Shown here in pieces: positions 1 to 5,899 of a stretch of 11,614 nt of DNA. The translations under genes and the position numbers were made by a program. The notes under the pieces were generated by a model. The model saw only the letters and a program-made list of their open reading frames with translations. It was not told the DNA's origin and searched no databases. Numbering within the stretch: the first letter of the stretch is position 1; every line of letters begins with the position of its first letter. Source of the stretch: Actinomycetes bacterium (GTDB taxonomy: Bacteria > Actinomycetota > Acidimicrobiia > Acidimicrobiales > Ilumatobacteraceae); the NCBI GenBank assembly GCA_023417265.1, contig JAEZFY010000249.1, positions 1 to 11,614 of the forward strand, in the 5' to 3' direction.

Positions 1-873
1 GCCCCGGCGTCGTCCGCACCGGCGAGCACCGCTGCGCCGACCACCGCCCCGACGCCGGCCACCACCGTGGCACCCACCACGCCCGCCACGCCGCCGAGCA
101 CGGCCGCGCCCGCACCCACCGATCGGGTCGTCGTCACCCAGTACGGACTGATGCCGATCGGTGTGTGGGACGGCGCCGGCTGGCAGCATCAAGCGTGGGG
201 CGACGACGGCCTGCCGACCTACACCCCGGCCGTCAGCGAGGCCGTCTTCACCGGGGTCGACCTGCCGGCCCCGGTCCCAGGAGGCACGTTCGATGCGCTC
301 GACTACTTCTGTGTCGGCGACGAACAGGCGCCGCGACCTGTGCCTCCGCCCGGCGTCGAGCTCGGCGAGGCCGACTCCATCGCCGTCAGCGCCGACTGGA
401 ACGTGCAGCCGCGCCCGGTGCGCGCGGTCGGTGCCGCCAATCCCGAGTACGCGGCGCTCGGCGCGTCGCTCGTCGACCCGGCGTCGGGGGCCGACCCGGC
501 GGCGGGGGAGGTCCGTCAGGTGGTGCGCGCCGACCTCGACGGCAACGGCGTCGAGGAAGTGCTCCTCACCTACGCCCGCCAGACACCCGACGCCCCGTTC
601 GGGACCGCCGGCGACTACACGCTGGTCATCGCCCGCTACCCGCACGCCGACGGCACCGTCGACGACGCCGTGCTGTGGTCGTACTACGAGCAGGAGCCGG
701 TCGACTTCCCCGACCCGGCCGACGCCGACCTGCTCGCCGTCGCCGACCTCAACGGTGACGGCGTGATGGAGGTGGTCATCGCGGCCAGTGCGTGGGAGCA
801 GCTCGCCGTCGACGTGCACGCGCTTGTCGACGGGCGGCTCACGCGCGTGACCGGCGGCGGGTGCGGGGTGTGA
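1..873 (+). CDS. Secreted/surface protein with FG-GAP-like calcium loops (5' partial)
   Basis: The frame is open from base 1 to TGA 871-873, so the true start and any signal peptide or lipobox lie to the left of the window. The first ~40 visible residues are almost only Ala, Pro, Thr and Ser, a low-complexity linker typical of exported actinobacterial proteins between a membrane anchor and a folded domain. A GTG at 67 could be read as a start, but the linker runs through it, so I treat it as internal. The folded part has two Asp-rich loops, DLDGNGVEEV (about bases 532-561) and DLNGDGVMEV (about 745-774). Each is followed by a hydrophobic strand, resembling the calcium-binding loops of FG-GAP/VCBS repeats. 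Two Cys (FCVGDE, and CGV at the C-terminus) could form a disulfide. No enzymatic motif is seen. It is probably a cell-envelope protein of unknown role. Export is inferred from composition only. It ends 6 bp before the converging carboxyltransferase gene. Confidence 0.75.
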   Translation, partial: APASSAPASTAAPTTAPTPATTVAPTTPATPPSTAAPAPTDRVVVTQYGLMPIGVWDGAGWQHQAWGDDGLPTYTPAVSEAVFTGVDLPAPVPGGTFDALDYFCVGDEQAPRPVPPPGVELGEADSIAVSADWNVQPRPVRAVGAANPEYAALGASLVDPASGADPAAGEVRQVVRADLDGNGVEEVLLTYARQTPDAPFGTAGDYTLVIARYPHADGTVDDAVLWSYYEQEPVDFPDPADADLLAVADLNGDGVMEVVIAASAWEQLAVDVHALVDGRLTRVTGGGCGV

Positions 874-879
874 GCTCGT

Positions 880-2244
880 TCAGAGCGGGGTGTTGCCGTG
901 CTTGCGGCGCGGCACCCGCTCGCGCTTGTCGGCCAGCATGGCCAGTGCGGCGGCCACCTCGCGACGGGTCTCGGCGGGCTCGATCACGGCGTCGACGTAG
1001 CCGCGCTCGGCGGCGATGTACGGGTTGAGCAGACGCTCGGCGTAGTCGGCCTCGAACGTGGCCTTCTCGTCGGGGCTCGCCGAGCGGCGCAGGATCGCCG
1101 ATGCCTGGCCGGCCCCCATCACCGCCAACTCGGCCCACGGCCACGCCAGGCAGACATCGTTGCCCATCTCCTTCGAGTCCATCACGATGTACGCCCCGCC
1201 GTAGCTCTTGCGCAGGATCACGCACACCCGCGGCACCGACGCCCGGCCGTAGGCGTACACGAGTTGGGCGCCGTGACGGATCATCCCGCGCCATTCGAGG
1301 TCCTTGCCGGGGTAGAAGCCGGGCGTGTCGACGAGCGTGAGGATCGGCAGGTTGAAGGCGTCGCAGAAGGCGACGAAGCGGGCCGCCTTCTGGCTCGCCG
1401 GGATGTCGAGCGTGCCCGCCAGGTTGAGGGGTTGATTGGCGACGATGCCGACCGGCCGCCCGGCCACGGTGGCGAACGCGGTGACGACGTTGCCGGCCCA
1501 GCGCGGGCGCACCTCGAGCAACGAGTCCTCGTCGACGATCGCCGCGGCCACCGCACGCACGTCGTAACTGCCGGTCGACGTCTCGGGAATCAGCTCCCCG
1601 GCTTCCGGGCAGGCGCGGTCGGGCGGATCGGTGAACGAGTCGTAGGCGTCGGCGCTCGGCGGCTCGGCGTCGGCGTGGTCCGGCAGGTACGCCAGCAGCT
1701 CCGCCACGAGCGCCGCCCCGGCGGCACGGTCTGCCACCACTGCCACCGGCAAGCCGGCGTGACGTTCGAGGCTGGCCGGGCTGCCGAGCTCCTCCTTCGA
1801 CACATCGATGCCGGTGAACTGGCGCACCATCACCGGGCCGTTGACGAACGCGTACGAGCGCTCGGTGACGACCACGAGGTCCATCAGGCCGAGCAGCAAC
1901 GCCGGCCCCGACACGGTCGGTCCGTCGACCACGGCGAGCATCGGCACCACCCCGGAGCACCGCGTCAGTTCGCGGGCCACCCGGCCCCACCCGTCGAGCG
2001 CCCCGATCCCCTCGGTGATGTCGGCGCCCGCCGAGCTGATCACGACCACCAGCGGGATTCGTTGTTCGAGCGCCGTGCGGGCACCGAACTGCATGGCCAT
2101 CGCCTGACTCTGCGACATCGGCACCGGCCGGTCGGTGGGGGCGAACTCGACCCAGCTCACCCGGCGCCCGGCGATCACGCGCACGTGCGCACTGACCGGT
2201 CCGGGAATGTGTGCCCCGAGGGCGAGTGCGTCGGGGAAGTTCAC
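880..2244 (-). CDS. Acyl-CoA carboxylase carboxyltransferase (beta) subunit, short form
   Basis: 454 aa. Such subunits move CO2 from carboxybiotin on a partner biotinylated subunit to an acyl-CoA (acetyl-, propionyl- or longer-chain), feeding fatty-acid or methylmalonyl-CoA metabolism in the cytosol. Two crotonase-like halves are visible: an N-half at about 20-190 and a C-half at about 225-440. The C-half is classic, with DTPGFYPGKDLEWRGMIRHGA from 306, the oxyanion-hole segment RKSYGGAY (345-352), AWPWAELAVMGA (367-378), and the actinobacterial ending RKHGNTPL. The N-half is weaker: the usual GGAR-type loop reads SSAGADITEG (70-79), and the protein lacks roughly the first 70-90 residues of a 510-540 aa PccB. 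AccD6-type proteins of ~470 aa are also short. Start is GTG 2242-2244 with no Shine-Dalgarno; an in-frame TAG lies a little upstream. A weak CACACT -10 seven nt upstream could make it leaderless. It lies 38 bp after lysR on the same strand. No biotin carboxylase or biotin carrier gene is visible nearby. Substrate cannot be assigned. Confidence 0.88.
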   Translation of the reverse strand: MNFPDALALGAHIPGPVSAHVRVIAGRRVSWVEFAPTDRPVPMSQSQAMAMQFGARTALEQRIPLVVVISSAGADITEGIGALDGWGRVARELTRCSGVVPMLAVVDGPTVSGPALLLGLMDLVVVTERSYAFVNGPVMVRQFTGIDVSKEELGSPASLERHAGLPVAVVADRAAGAALVAELLAYLPDHADAEPPSADAYDSFTDPPDRACPEAGELIPETSTGSYDVRAVAAAIVDEDSLLEVRPRWAGNVVTAFATVAGRPVGIVANQPLNLAGTLDIPASQKAARFVAFCDAFNLPILTLVDTPGFYPGKDLEWRGMIRHGAQLVYAYGRASVPRVCVILRKSYGGAYIVMDSKEMGNDVCLAWPWAELAVMGAGQASAILRRSASPDEKATFEADYAERLLNPYIAAERGYVDAVIEPAETRREVAAALAMLADKRERVPRRKHGNTPL

Positions 2245-2282
2245 CGGGGGGAGTGTGGCACCACGGCGCGGCCTGCGGCCAG

Positions 2283-3257
2283 CTACCCGCGGGTAGGCAG
2301 GCTCGGGAAGGCCGCCGGGCCGATGTGCACGCCCGGTTGCTCGTGGGCGTGGGCCGCGATCACCTCGGCGAGGATCTCGGCGACGGCGTTGGTGGCCGCG
2401 CTCGCGGCCGGACGGCGCCGCCGGATCAACGCCACCACCCGGCGTGGCAGTTCGGGCACGTTGACTCGCGCGAAGCGCCCGTTCGGATCGCGCGGCGTCG
2501 CCGTCGCCGGGCTGATCGCGGCCCCGAACCCGTCGATCGCCAACGACGACAACAAGGGCACGCCGTCGATCTCGGCTTGCGCTCGCAAGGTGACGCCGGC
2601 CGCCGCCGCGGCGCGGTCGAGCACGCGACGCAGGGCGGTGCCCTTGGGCGGCAACAACAGCGGCACCTCGTGCAGGCGGGCGAGGCTCATGACGTCGTCG
2701 GTGAGGGCGGCCTGGAGCGGGTGCCGGGTCGGCACGAGCAGGAACAGGTCCTCGGCGAACAGCGGCTCGACGAGCAGTTCCGGGTCGTCGATCGGCAGGT
2801 GCACGATCGCCGCGTTGAGTTGCCCGGACAGCACACCGGAAACGATCGAGGTCGTGTTCCCTTCGGCGATGATCGGGTGCACGCGCGGGTGGCGGGCCTC
2901 GACTTTGGCGAGCAGCTGCGGCATCAGCCAGCGGCCGGTCGTGCCGATCACGCCGATGCGGGCGTCGCCGGAGACGTCGTGATCGAGCGAGGCGATGTCG
3001 GCGGCGATGTCGTCCATCTCCTGGAGCACGCGGCGGGCCCGCTCGACCACCCGCTCACCCTCGTCGGTGAGGCCCCCGCCGGTGCGGTCGATCAGCACCA
3101 CGCCGAGCTCGCGCTCGAGTTTGGCGACGTGCCCCGAGACGTTCGACTGCACCGTGTAGAGGGCGCGTGCGGCGGCCGAGAACGTCCCGTGATCGGCGAC
3201 CGCCACGAGCGCCGCGAGTTGGCGGACATCCACGTCGGGGAGACTAGCCACCACCAT
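2283..3257 (-). CDS. LysR-family transcriptional regulator
   Basis: 324 aa, the usual LysR length. The N-terminal winged helix-turn-helix spans about 11-69: LAALVAVADHGTFSAAARAL followed by VQSNVSGHVAKLERELG and a variant of the usual LFxR segment, VVLIDRTGGGLTDEGE. A linker helix (about 70-92) leads to the periplasmic-binding-protein-like effector domain (about 95-300), starting ARIGVIGTTGRWLMPQLL. Start ATG 3255-3257 places the HTH at the expected distance. There is no clear Shine-Dalgarno. The accD-like gene follows 38 bp downstream in the same direction, so co-transcription and control of an acyl-CoA carboxylase function are plausible but inferred. The gene is divergent from the candidate 6C RNA and the HAD-PlsC gene. 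A LysR-type dyad overlaps its own start codon, suggesting autoregulation. The effector is unknown. Confidence 0.92.
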   Translation of the reverse strand: MVVASLPDVDVRQLAALVAVADHGTFSAAARALYTVQSNVSGHVAKLERELGVVLIDRTGGGLTDEGERVVERARRVLQEMDDIAADIASLDHDVSGDARIGVIGTTGRWLMPQLLAKVEARHPRVHPIIAEGNTTSIVSGVLSGQLNAAIVHLPIDDPELLVEPLFAEDLFLLVPTRHPLQAALTDDVMSLARLHEVPLLLPPKGTALRRVLDRAAAAAGVTLRAQAEIDGVPLLSSLAIDGFGAAISPATATPRDPNGRFARVNVPELPRRVVALIRRRRPAASAATNAVAEILAEVIAAHAHEQPGVHIGPAAFPSLPTRG

Positions 3258-3270
3258 CTGGTTTTCAGAT
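3256..3270. promoter_or_regulatory. Candidate LysR box (T-N11-A dyad)
   Basis: ATCTGGTTTTCAGAT is a perfect 5-bp inverted repeat around a GTTTT centre. T3257 and A3269 are separated by 11 bases, the T-N11-A signature of LysR-type binding sites. It overlaps the lysR start codon and lies in an unusually AT-rich stretch for this window. A possible lysR -10 (GATAGT on the minus strand) lies just upstream. Binding and autoregulation are inferred. Confidence 0.45.
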
Positions 3271-3318
3271 CCGAACTATCGCATTGTTCTACTTGCGTGA
3301 TGGGTGTCCGCATGTGCA

Positions 3319-3324
3319 TACTTT
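3319..3324 (+). promoter_or_regulatory. Candidate -10 element of the 6C RNA
   Basis: TACTTT fits the actinobacterial TANNNT -10 pattern. It would start transcription near A3331, eight nt before the first C-loop hairpin. The best -35 candidate, TTGCGT at 3293-3298, has a 20-bp spacer, longer than usual, so the -35 assignment is weak. Confidence 0.45.
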
Positions 3325-3330
3325 CACAAG

Positions 3331-3489
3331 ACACCGCGAGCGACGTCCCCCACGTCGCTGAACGGTGCAACATACGACGCGAGAACACCCCCCATGTTCC
3401 GCTCGGCGGAAATCTCCAACGGTTCCCCCAACCAGGAGGCTTCCAGGTCGAGACGCCCCGGTCCCCCACCGGGGCGTTTCCCGTTTTTC
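3331..3489 (+). ncRNA. Candidate 6C small RNA
   Basis: No convincing protein gene covers this segment, but it has strong RNA structure with C-rich loops. Hairpin 1 is AGCGACGT (3339-3346), loop CCCCC, ACGTCGCT (3352-3359), a perfect 8-bp stem. Hairpin 2 is GAACA (3383-3387), loop CCCCCCA, TGTTC (3395-3399). A small GGTT-CCCCC-AACC hairpin sits at 3421-3433. The 3' end is an intrinsic terminator whose loop is again CCCCC (3463-3467). Two hairpins with runs of about six C in the loops is the defining feature of the 6C RNA family of actinobacteria. As I recall, the Mycobacterium tuberculosis 6C RNA (B11) also sits upstream of a HAD-family gene, matching the HAD-PlsC gene here, and it regulates mRNAs by pairing its C-rich loops with G-rich sites. 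A -10 (TACTTT) ends 6 nt before the proposed 5' end. The ends are estimates. An attenuator leader of the HAD-PlsC gene is the alternative; a separate promoter after the terminator argues against it. Confidence 0.78.
3450..3489 (+). terminator. Intrinsic terminator with a CCCCC loop
   Basis: The stem pairs 3450-3462 with 3468-3480 (13 pairs including one G.U; core ACGCCCCGG / CCGGGGCGT) around loop CCCCC at 3463-3467. A T-rich tail includes TTTTT at 3484-3488. It ends the candidate 6C RNA. Its presence 36 bp before the HAD-PlsC start implies a transcript that stops here. Confidence 0.8.
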
Positions 3490-3512
3490 TTCCCGCATCC
3501 AGACGGCGGGTC

Positions 3513-3518
3513 TAGTGT
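3513..3518 (+). promoter_or_regulatory. -10 element for the leaderless HAD-PlsC gene
   Basis: TAGTGT (TANNNT) ends exactly 7 nt before GTG 3526, the spacing at which transcription starts at the first base of the start codon. No Shine-Dalgarno is present. It lies just downstream of the 6C terminator, so the gene does not depend on read-through. No convincing -35 is seen. Confidence 0.6.
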
Positions 3519-3525
3519 CCGGTGC

Positions 3526-4956
3526 GTGGGTGGTGCGGCGTTCTTCGATCTGGACCGCACGTTGTTGCGGGGGGCGTCGGGGCCGATCTTGGCGACCGCC
3601 CTGCGCGAGGCCGGGCTGGTCACGCGCAACCTGCCGGGGGAGCGGCTGCTCTACGAGGTGTTCAACCGCTACGGCGAGCTGCTGCCCTCGATGGTGCTCG
3701 CCCGCCAAGCGGTGCGGCTCGCCACCGGTCGCTCGCGGCGGCTGCTGGCGGCGGCGGCCGAGGGGGTCGCCGAACGGCTCGTCGGGGAGATGCAACCGTT
3801 TGCCCACGCAGTGCTCGAACAGCACCGCGACGAAGGCCGCCCGCTGGTGCTCGCCACCACCACCCCCTACGACCTCGTCAAGCCGTTCGCCGACCGGCTC
3901 GGCCTCGACGACGTGATCGCCACTCGTTACGCGGTGGGCGACGACGACGACACCTACACGGGGCTGCTCGCCGGCCCGTTCACGTGGTCGACCGGCAAAC
4001 TCGCCGCGGTGCGCACGTGGGCGACCGAGCACGACGTCGACCTGGCCGAGAGCTACGCCTATTCCGACAGCGTCTACGACGCCCCGCTGCTCAACTCGGT
4101 CGGGCACCCGTTCGCGGTCAACCCGGACCCGCGCCTGCGCGTGCTCGCCGCTGCCGCGCGCTGGCCGACGTTGCACCTCGATGTGCCGCCCGGGGTGGTC
4201 AAGGTCCCGGTGCTCGGCGTCGAGGTGCAACGCCTCGCCCTGCCGTTCGCCACCACTGCGGCGGCCCCGTTCGCGCACATCGGCATCAACGGCGTCGAGC
4301 ACATCCCGTCCGACGGCCCGGTGATCCTCGTCGCCAACCACCGCTCGTACTTCGACACGATGGTGATGGCCAACGTGGTCGCCCGCTCGGGACGCACGGC
4401 CCGATTCCTCGGCAAGCGCGAAGTGTTCGACGCTCCGGTGCTCGGTCAGGTCGCCGCCGCGTTCGGGGGTATCCCCGTCGCCCGCGGCACCGGTTCGGAC
4501 GCGCCGTTGGAGGCCGCCGTGGCCGCGCTCGAGGCCGGCGAGCTGGTAGCGCTGATGCCGCAGGGCACGATCCCGCGCGGCCCGGCATTCTTCGACCCGG
4601 AACTGAAGGGCCGCTGGGGTGCGGCCCGCCTGGCGGCCGCCACCCGGGCACCCGTGGTCCCGGTCGGGCTGTGGGGGACCGAGCGGGTGTGGCCGCGCTC
4701 GGCGCGCCTGCCGAACCTGTGGAACGTGATCGATCCGCCGTCGGTCACCGCCACCGTCGGTCCGCCGGTCGAGCTCAAGTACCGCAGCCCCGACGCCGAC
4801 ACGCGCCGGATCATGCAGGCGATCACCGGCCTGCTGCCGCCCGAGGCCCGGCGCCGGTTCGAGCCGACCGCGGACGACCTTGCCCGCACGTATCCGCCCG
4901 GCTACCGCGGCGACCCGGCGGCGGAGCAGCAACGCCGCCCCGGCAAGGACACGTGA
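3526..4956 (+). CDS. Bifunctional HAD-IB phosphatase / 1-acyl-glycerol-3-phosphate acyltransferase (PlsC)
   Basis: 476 aa from GTG 3526. The HAD-IB half (1-215) has motif I FFDLDRT (D8, D10, T12), a motif II Thr in LATTTPYD (109-116), the motif III Lys in STGK (K158), and the motif IV acids D181 and D185 in YSDSVYDAPLL. It resembles phosphoserine-phosphatase-like enzymes. The PlsC half (about 240-420) has NHRSYFD (271-277, the HX4D catalytic motif), the substrate-binding FGGIPVAR (313-320), and MPQGTIPRG (344-352) where many PlsC have FPEGTR. This half would acylate lysophosphatidic acid to phosphatidic acid at the membrane. The same fusion is known in Mycobacterium (annotated plsC, Rv2483c). 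The open frame continues upstream to 3304, but that part crosses the 6C RNA and terminator and has no homologous look; HAD motif I starts five residues after GTG 3526. The PAP2 gene follows 68 bp downstream. Physiological substrate of the HAD half is unknown. Confidence 0.9.
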   Translation: MGGAAFFDLDRTLLRGASGPILATALREAGLVTRNLPGERLLYEVFNRYGELLPSMVLARQAVRLATGRSRRLLAAAAEGVAERLVGEMQPFAHAVLEQHRDEGRPLVLATTTPYDLVKPFADRLGLDDVIATRYAVGDDDDTYTGLLAGPFTWSTGKLAAVRTWATEHDVDLAESYAYSDSVYDAPLLNSVGHPFAVNPDPRLRVLAAAARWPTLHLDVPPGVVKVPVLGVEVQRLALPFATTAAAPFAHIGINGVEHIPSDGPVILVANHRSYFDTMVMANVVARSGRTARFLGKREVFDAPVLGQVAAAFGGIPVARGTGSDAPLEAAVAALEAGELVALMPQGTIPRGPAFFDPELKGRWGAARLAAATRAPVVPVGLWGTERVWPRSARLPNLWNVIDPPSVTATVGPPVELKYRSPDADTRRIMQAITGLLPPEARRRFEPTADDLARTYPPGYRGDPAAEQQRRPGKDT

Positions 4957-4969
4957 GGGGAATACCGCT

Positions 4970-4987
4970 CGTAACCAGAACGTTACG
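4970..4987. promoter_or_regulatory. 18-bp palindromic candidate operator upstream of the PAP2 gene
   Basis: CGTAACCAGAACGTTACG has perfect 6-bp inverted arms (CGTAAC / GTTACG) around CAGAAC. It ends 4 bp before the TAGGGT -10 and so covers the expected -35 area, where a repressor would block RNA polymerase. There is no T-tract, so it is not a terminator for the upstream gene. The regulator is not identified. Confidence 0.5.
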
Positions 4988-4991
4988 CGAC

Positions 4992-4997
4992 TAGGGT
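4992..4997 (+). promoter_or_regulatory. -10 element of the PAP2 gene
   Basis: TAGGGT (TANNNT) would start transcription near 5004. This leaves a leader of about 20 nt that contains the AGGAGG ribosome binding site. It is therefore a leadered promoter, unlike most others in the window. Confidence 0.5.
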
Positions 4998-5010
4998 GAC
5001 CCCGATACCC

Positions 5011-5016
5011 AGGAGG
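5011..5016 (+). promoter_or_regulatory. Shine-Dalgarno that fixes the PAP2 start
   Basis: AGGAGG lies 8 nt before ATG 5025 but only 2 nt before the in-frame ATG 5019, so translation should begin at 5025. Confidence 0.75.
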
Positions 5017-5024
5017 CGATGTTC

Positions 5025-5894
5025 ATGGACACGGTGGCGCAGACGGATCGGGGCGACGGCCCCCGACCCGGCGCGCGTTCCCGTGCGCTCGCCGTCTGGC
5101 GGAGCCGCTACGGCGCCCGGCTGCTGATCGAGATCGGCATCTGCGGCGGTCTGCTGCTGATCTACCGCACGATCCGGATGGTCAACAAGACCGACCTGCG
5201 CGACGCGTTCGGCAACGCCCACGAGATCATCCGCCTCGAGCAGTCGCTCGGCATGCCGTTCGAGGACGACATCCAGCGCTGGCTGATGGAGCACGAGATC
5301 TTCGTCAAAGCGCTCAACTGGTACTACATCCTGTTCCACTTCCCGGTCGCGATCGGGCTCTTGCTGTGGCTCTACCTGTGGCACGGCGAGCGGTATCGCG
5401 GGTTCCGCAACCTGATGGCGTTCGTCACCTTCGCGGCCCTGCTGATCCACCTCGTCTACCCGCTCGCCCCACCGCGGATGATGGTCGGCTTCGTCGACAC
5501 CATGGAAGCGTTCGGTCCGAACATCTACCCGCAGAACGCCCTGAAGGGCGCCGCCAACCAGATCGCGGCGATGCCCTCGCTGCACTTCGGATGGGCGATG
5601 ATCGCGGCGATCGCGATCATCTCGGTCGCCCGCACGCGCTGGCGCTGGCTGAGCCTGCTGCACCCCGCGCTGATGACGCTGGCGATCATCGGCACCGCCA
5701 ACCACTGGTGGATGGACGCCGCCGCGGCGGCGCTGCTGATCGTCGGGGCGATCGCCGTGTGGCGCGGTGTGTCGGCCTGGATCGGCGACCGGCGCTGGTC
5801 GTGGACCAAGTTCCGGTTCGAGACGAGCGCCGGCATCGCCCAGCTCGAGGCGTTCGCCAACGAGCCGGCGCGCGGCACCTGCCCCGCCGACTGA
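5025..5894 (+). CDS. PAP2-superfamily integral membrane protein (Aur1/Ipt1-like)
   Basis: 289 aa from ATG 5025. Hydrophobic segments lie at about 33-52, 100-119, 129-150, 188-203 and 208-247, so it is a multi-pass membrane protein. The PAP2-type active-site motifs are MPSLH (183-187) and NHWWMD (226-231), with H187, H227 and D231 the likely phosphotransfer residues. The classical first motif KX6RP is not seen, and YPLAPPRM (145-152) precedes the active site. This pattern fits the PAP2_3 group, which includes inositol-phosphotransferase-like proteins and lipid phosphate phosphatases. It would act on a lipid phosphate or phospholipid head group at the membrane. It follows the phosphatidic-acid-forming HAD-PlsC gene by 68 bp, so phosphatidate may be its substrate, but this is inference. 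It has its own promoter and palindrome. It ends 5 bp before the converging aconitase stop codon. Confidence 0.85.
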   Translation: MDTVAQTDRGDGPRPGARSRALAVWRSRYGARLLIEIGICGGLLLIYRTIRMVNKTDLRDAFGNAHEIIRLEQSLGMPFEDDIQRWLMEHEIFVKALNWYYILFHFPVAIGLLLWLYLWHGERYRGFRNLMAFVTFAALLIHLVYPLAPPRMMVGFVDTMEAFGPNIYPQNALKGAANQIAAMPSLHFGWAMIAAIAIISVARTRWRWLSLLHPALMTLAIIGTANHWWMDAAAAALLIVGAIAVWRGVSAWIGDRRWSWTKFRFETSAGIAQLEAFANEPARGTCPAD

Positions 5895-5899
5895 ACCCG

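Noticed and set aside
898..2982. 694-codon open frame on + across accD-like and lysR genes
   Set aside because: It is antisense to two genes with clear family motifs, is rich in Arg, Gly and His, and shows no recognisable domain. Long antisense frames are expected in such GC-rich coding DNA.
3300..3515. Small protein on + from ATG 3300 through the 6C region
   Set aside because: No Shine-Dalgarno, runs through a terminator, no protein-like composition; RNA structure explains the segment better.
3304..3525. N-terminal extension of the HAD-PlsC frame by 74 codons
   Set aside because: It would translate through the C-loop hairpins and the intrinsic terminator, while HAD motif I begins right after GTG 3526, which has a well-placed -10.
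3289..4932. 547-codon open frame on - opposite the HAD-PlsC gene
   Set aside because: Arg/Gly-rich shadow with no motif, and it crosses the candidate 6C RNA and its terminator.
5019..5024. Earlier ATG as the PAP2 start
   Set aside because: AGGAGG would be only 2 nt away; ATG 5025 has the proper 8-nt spacing.
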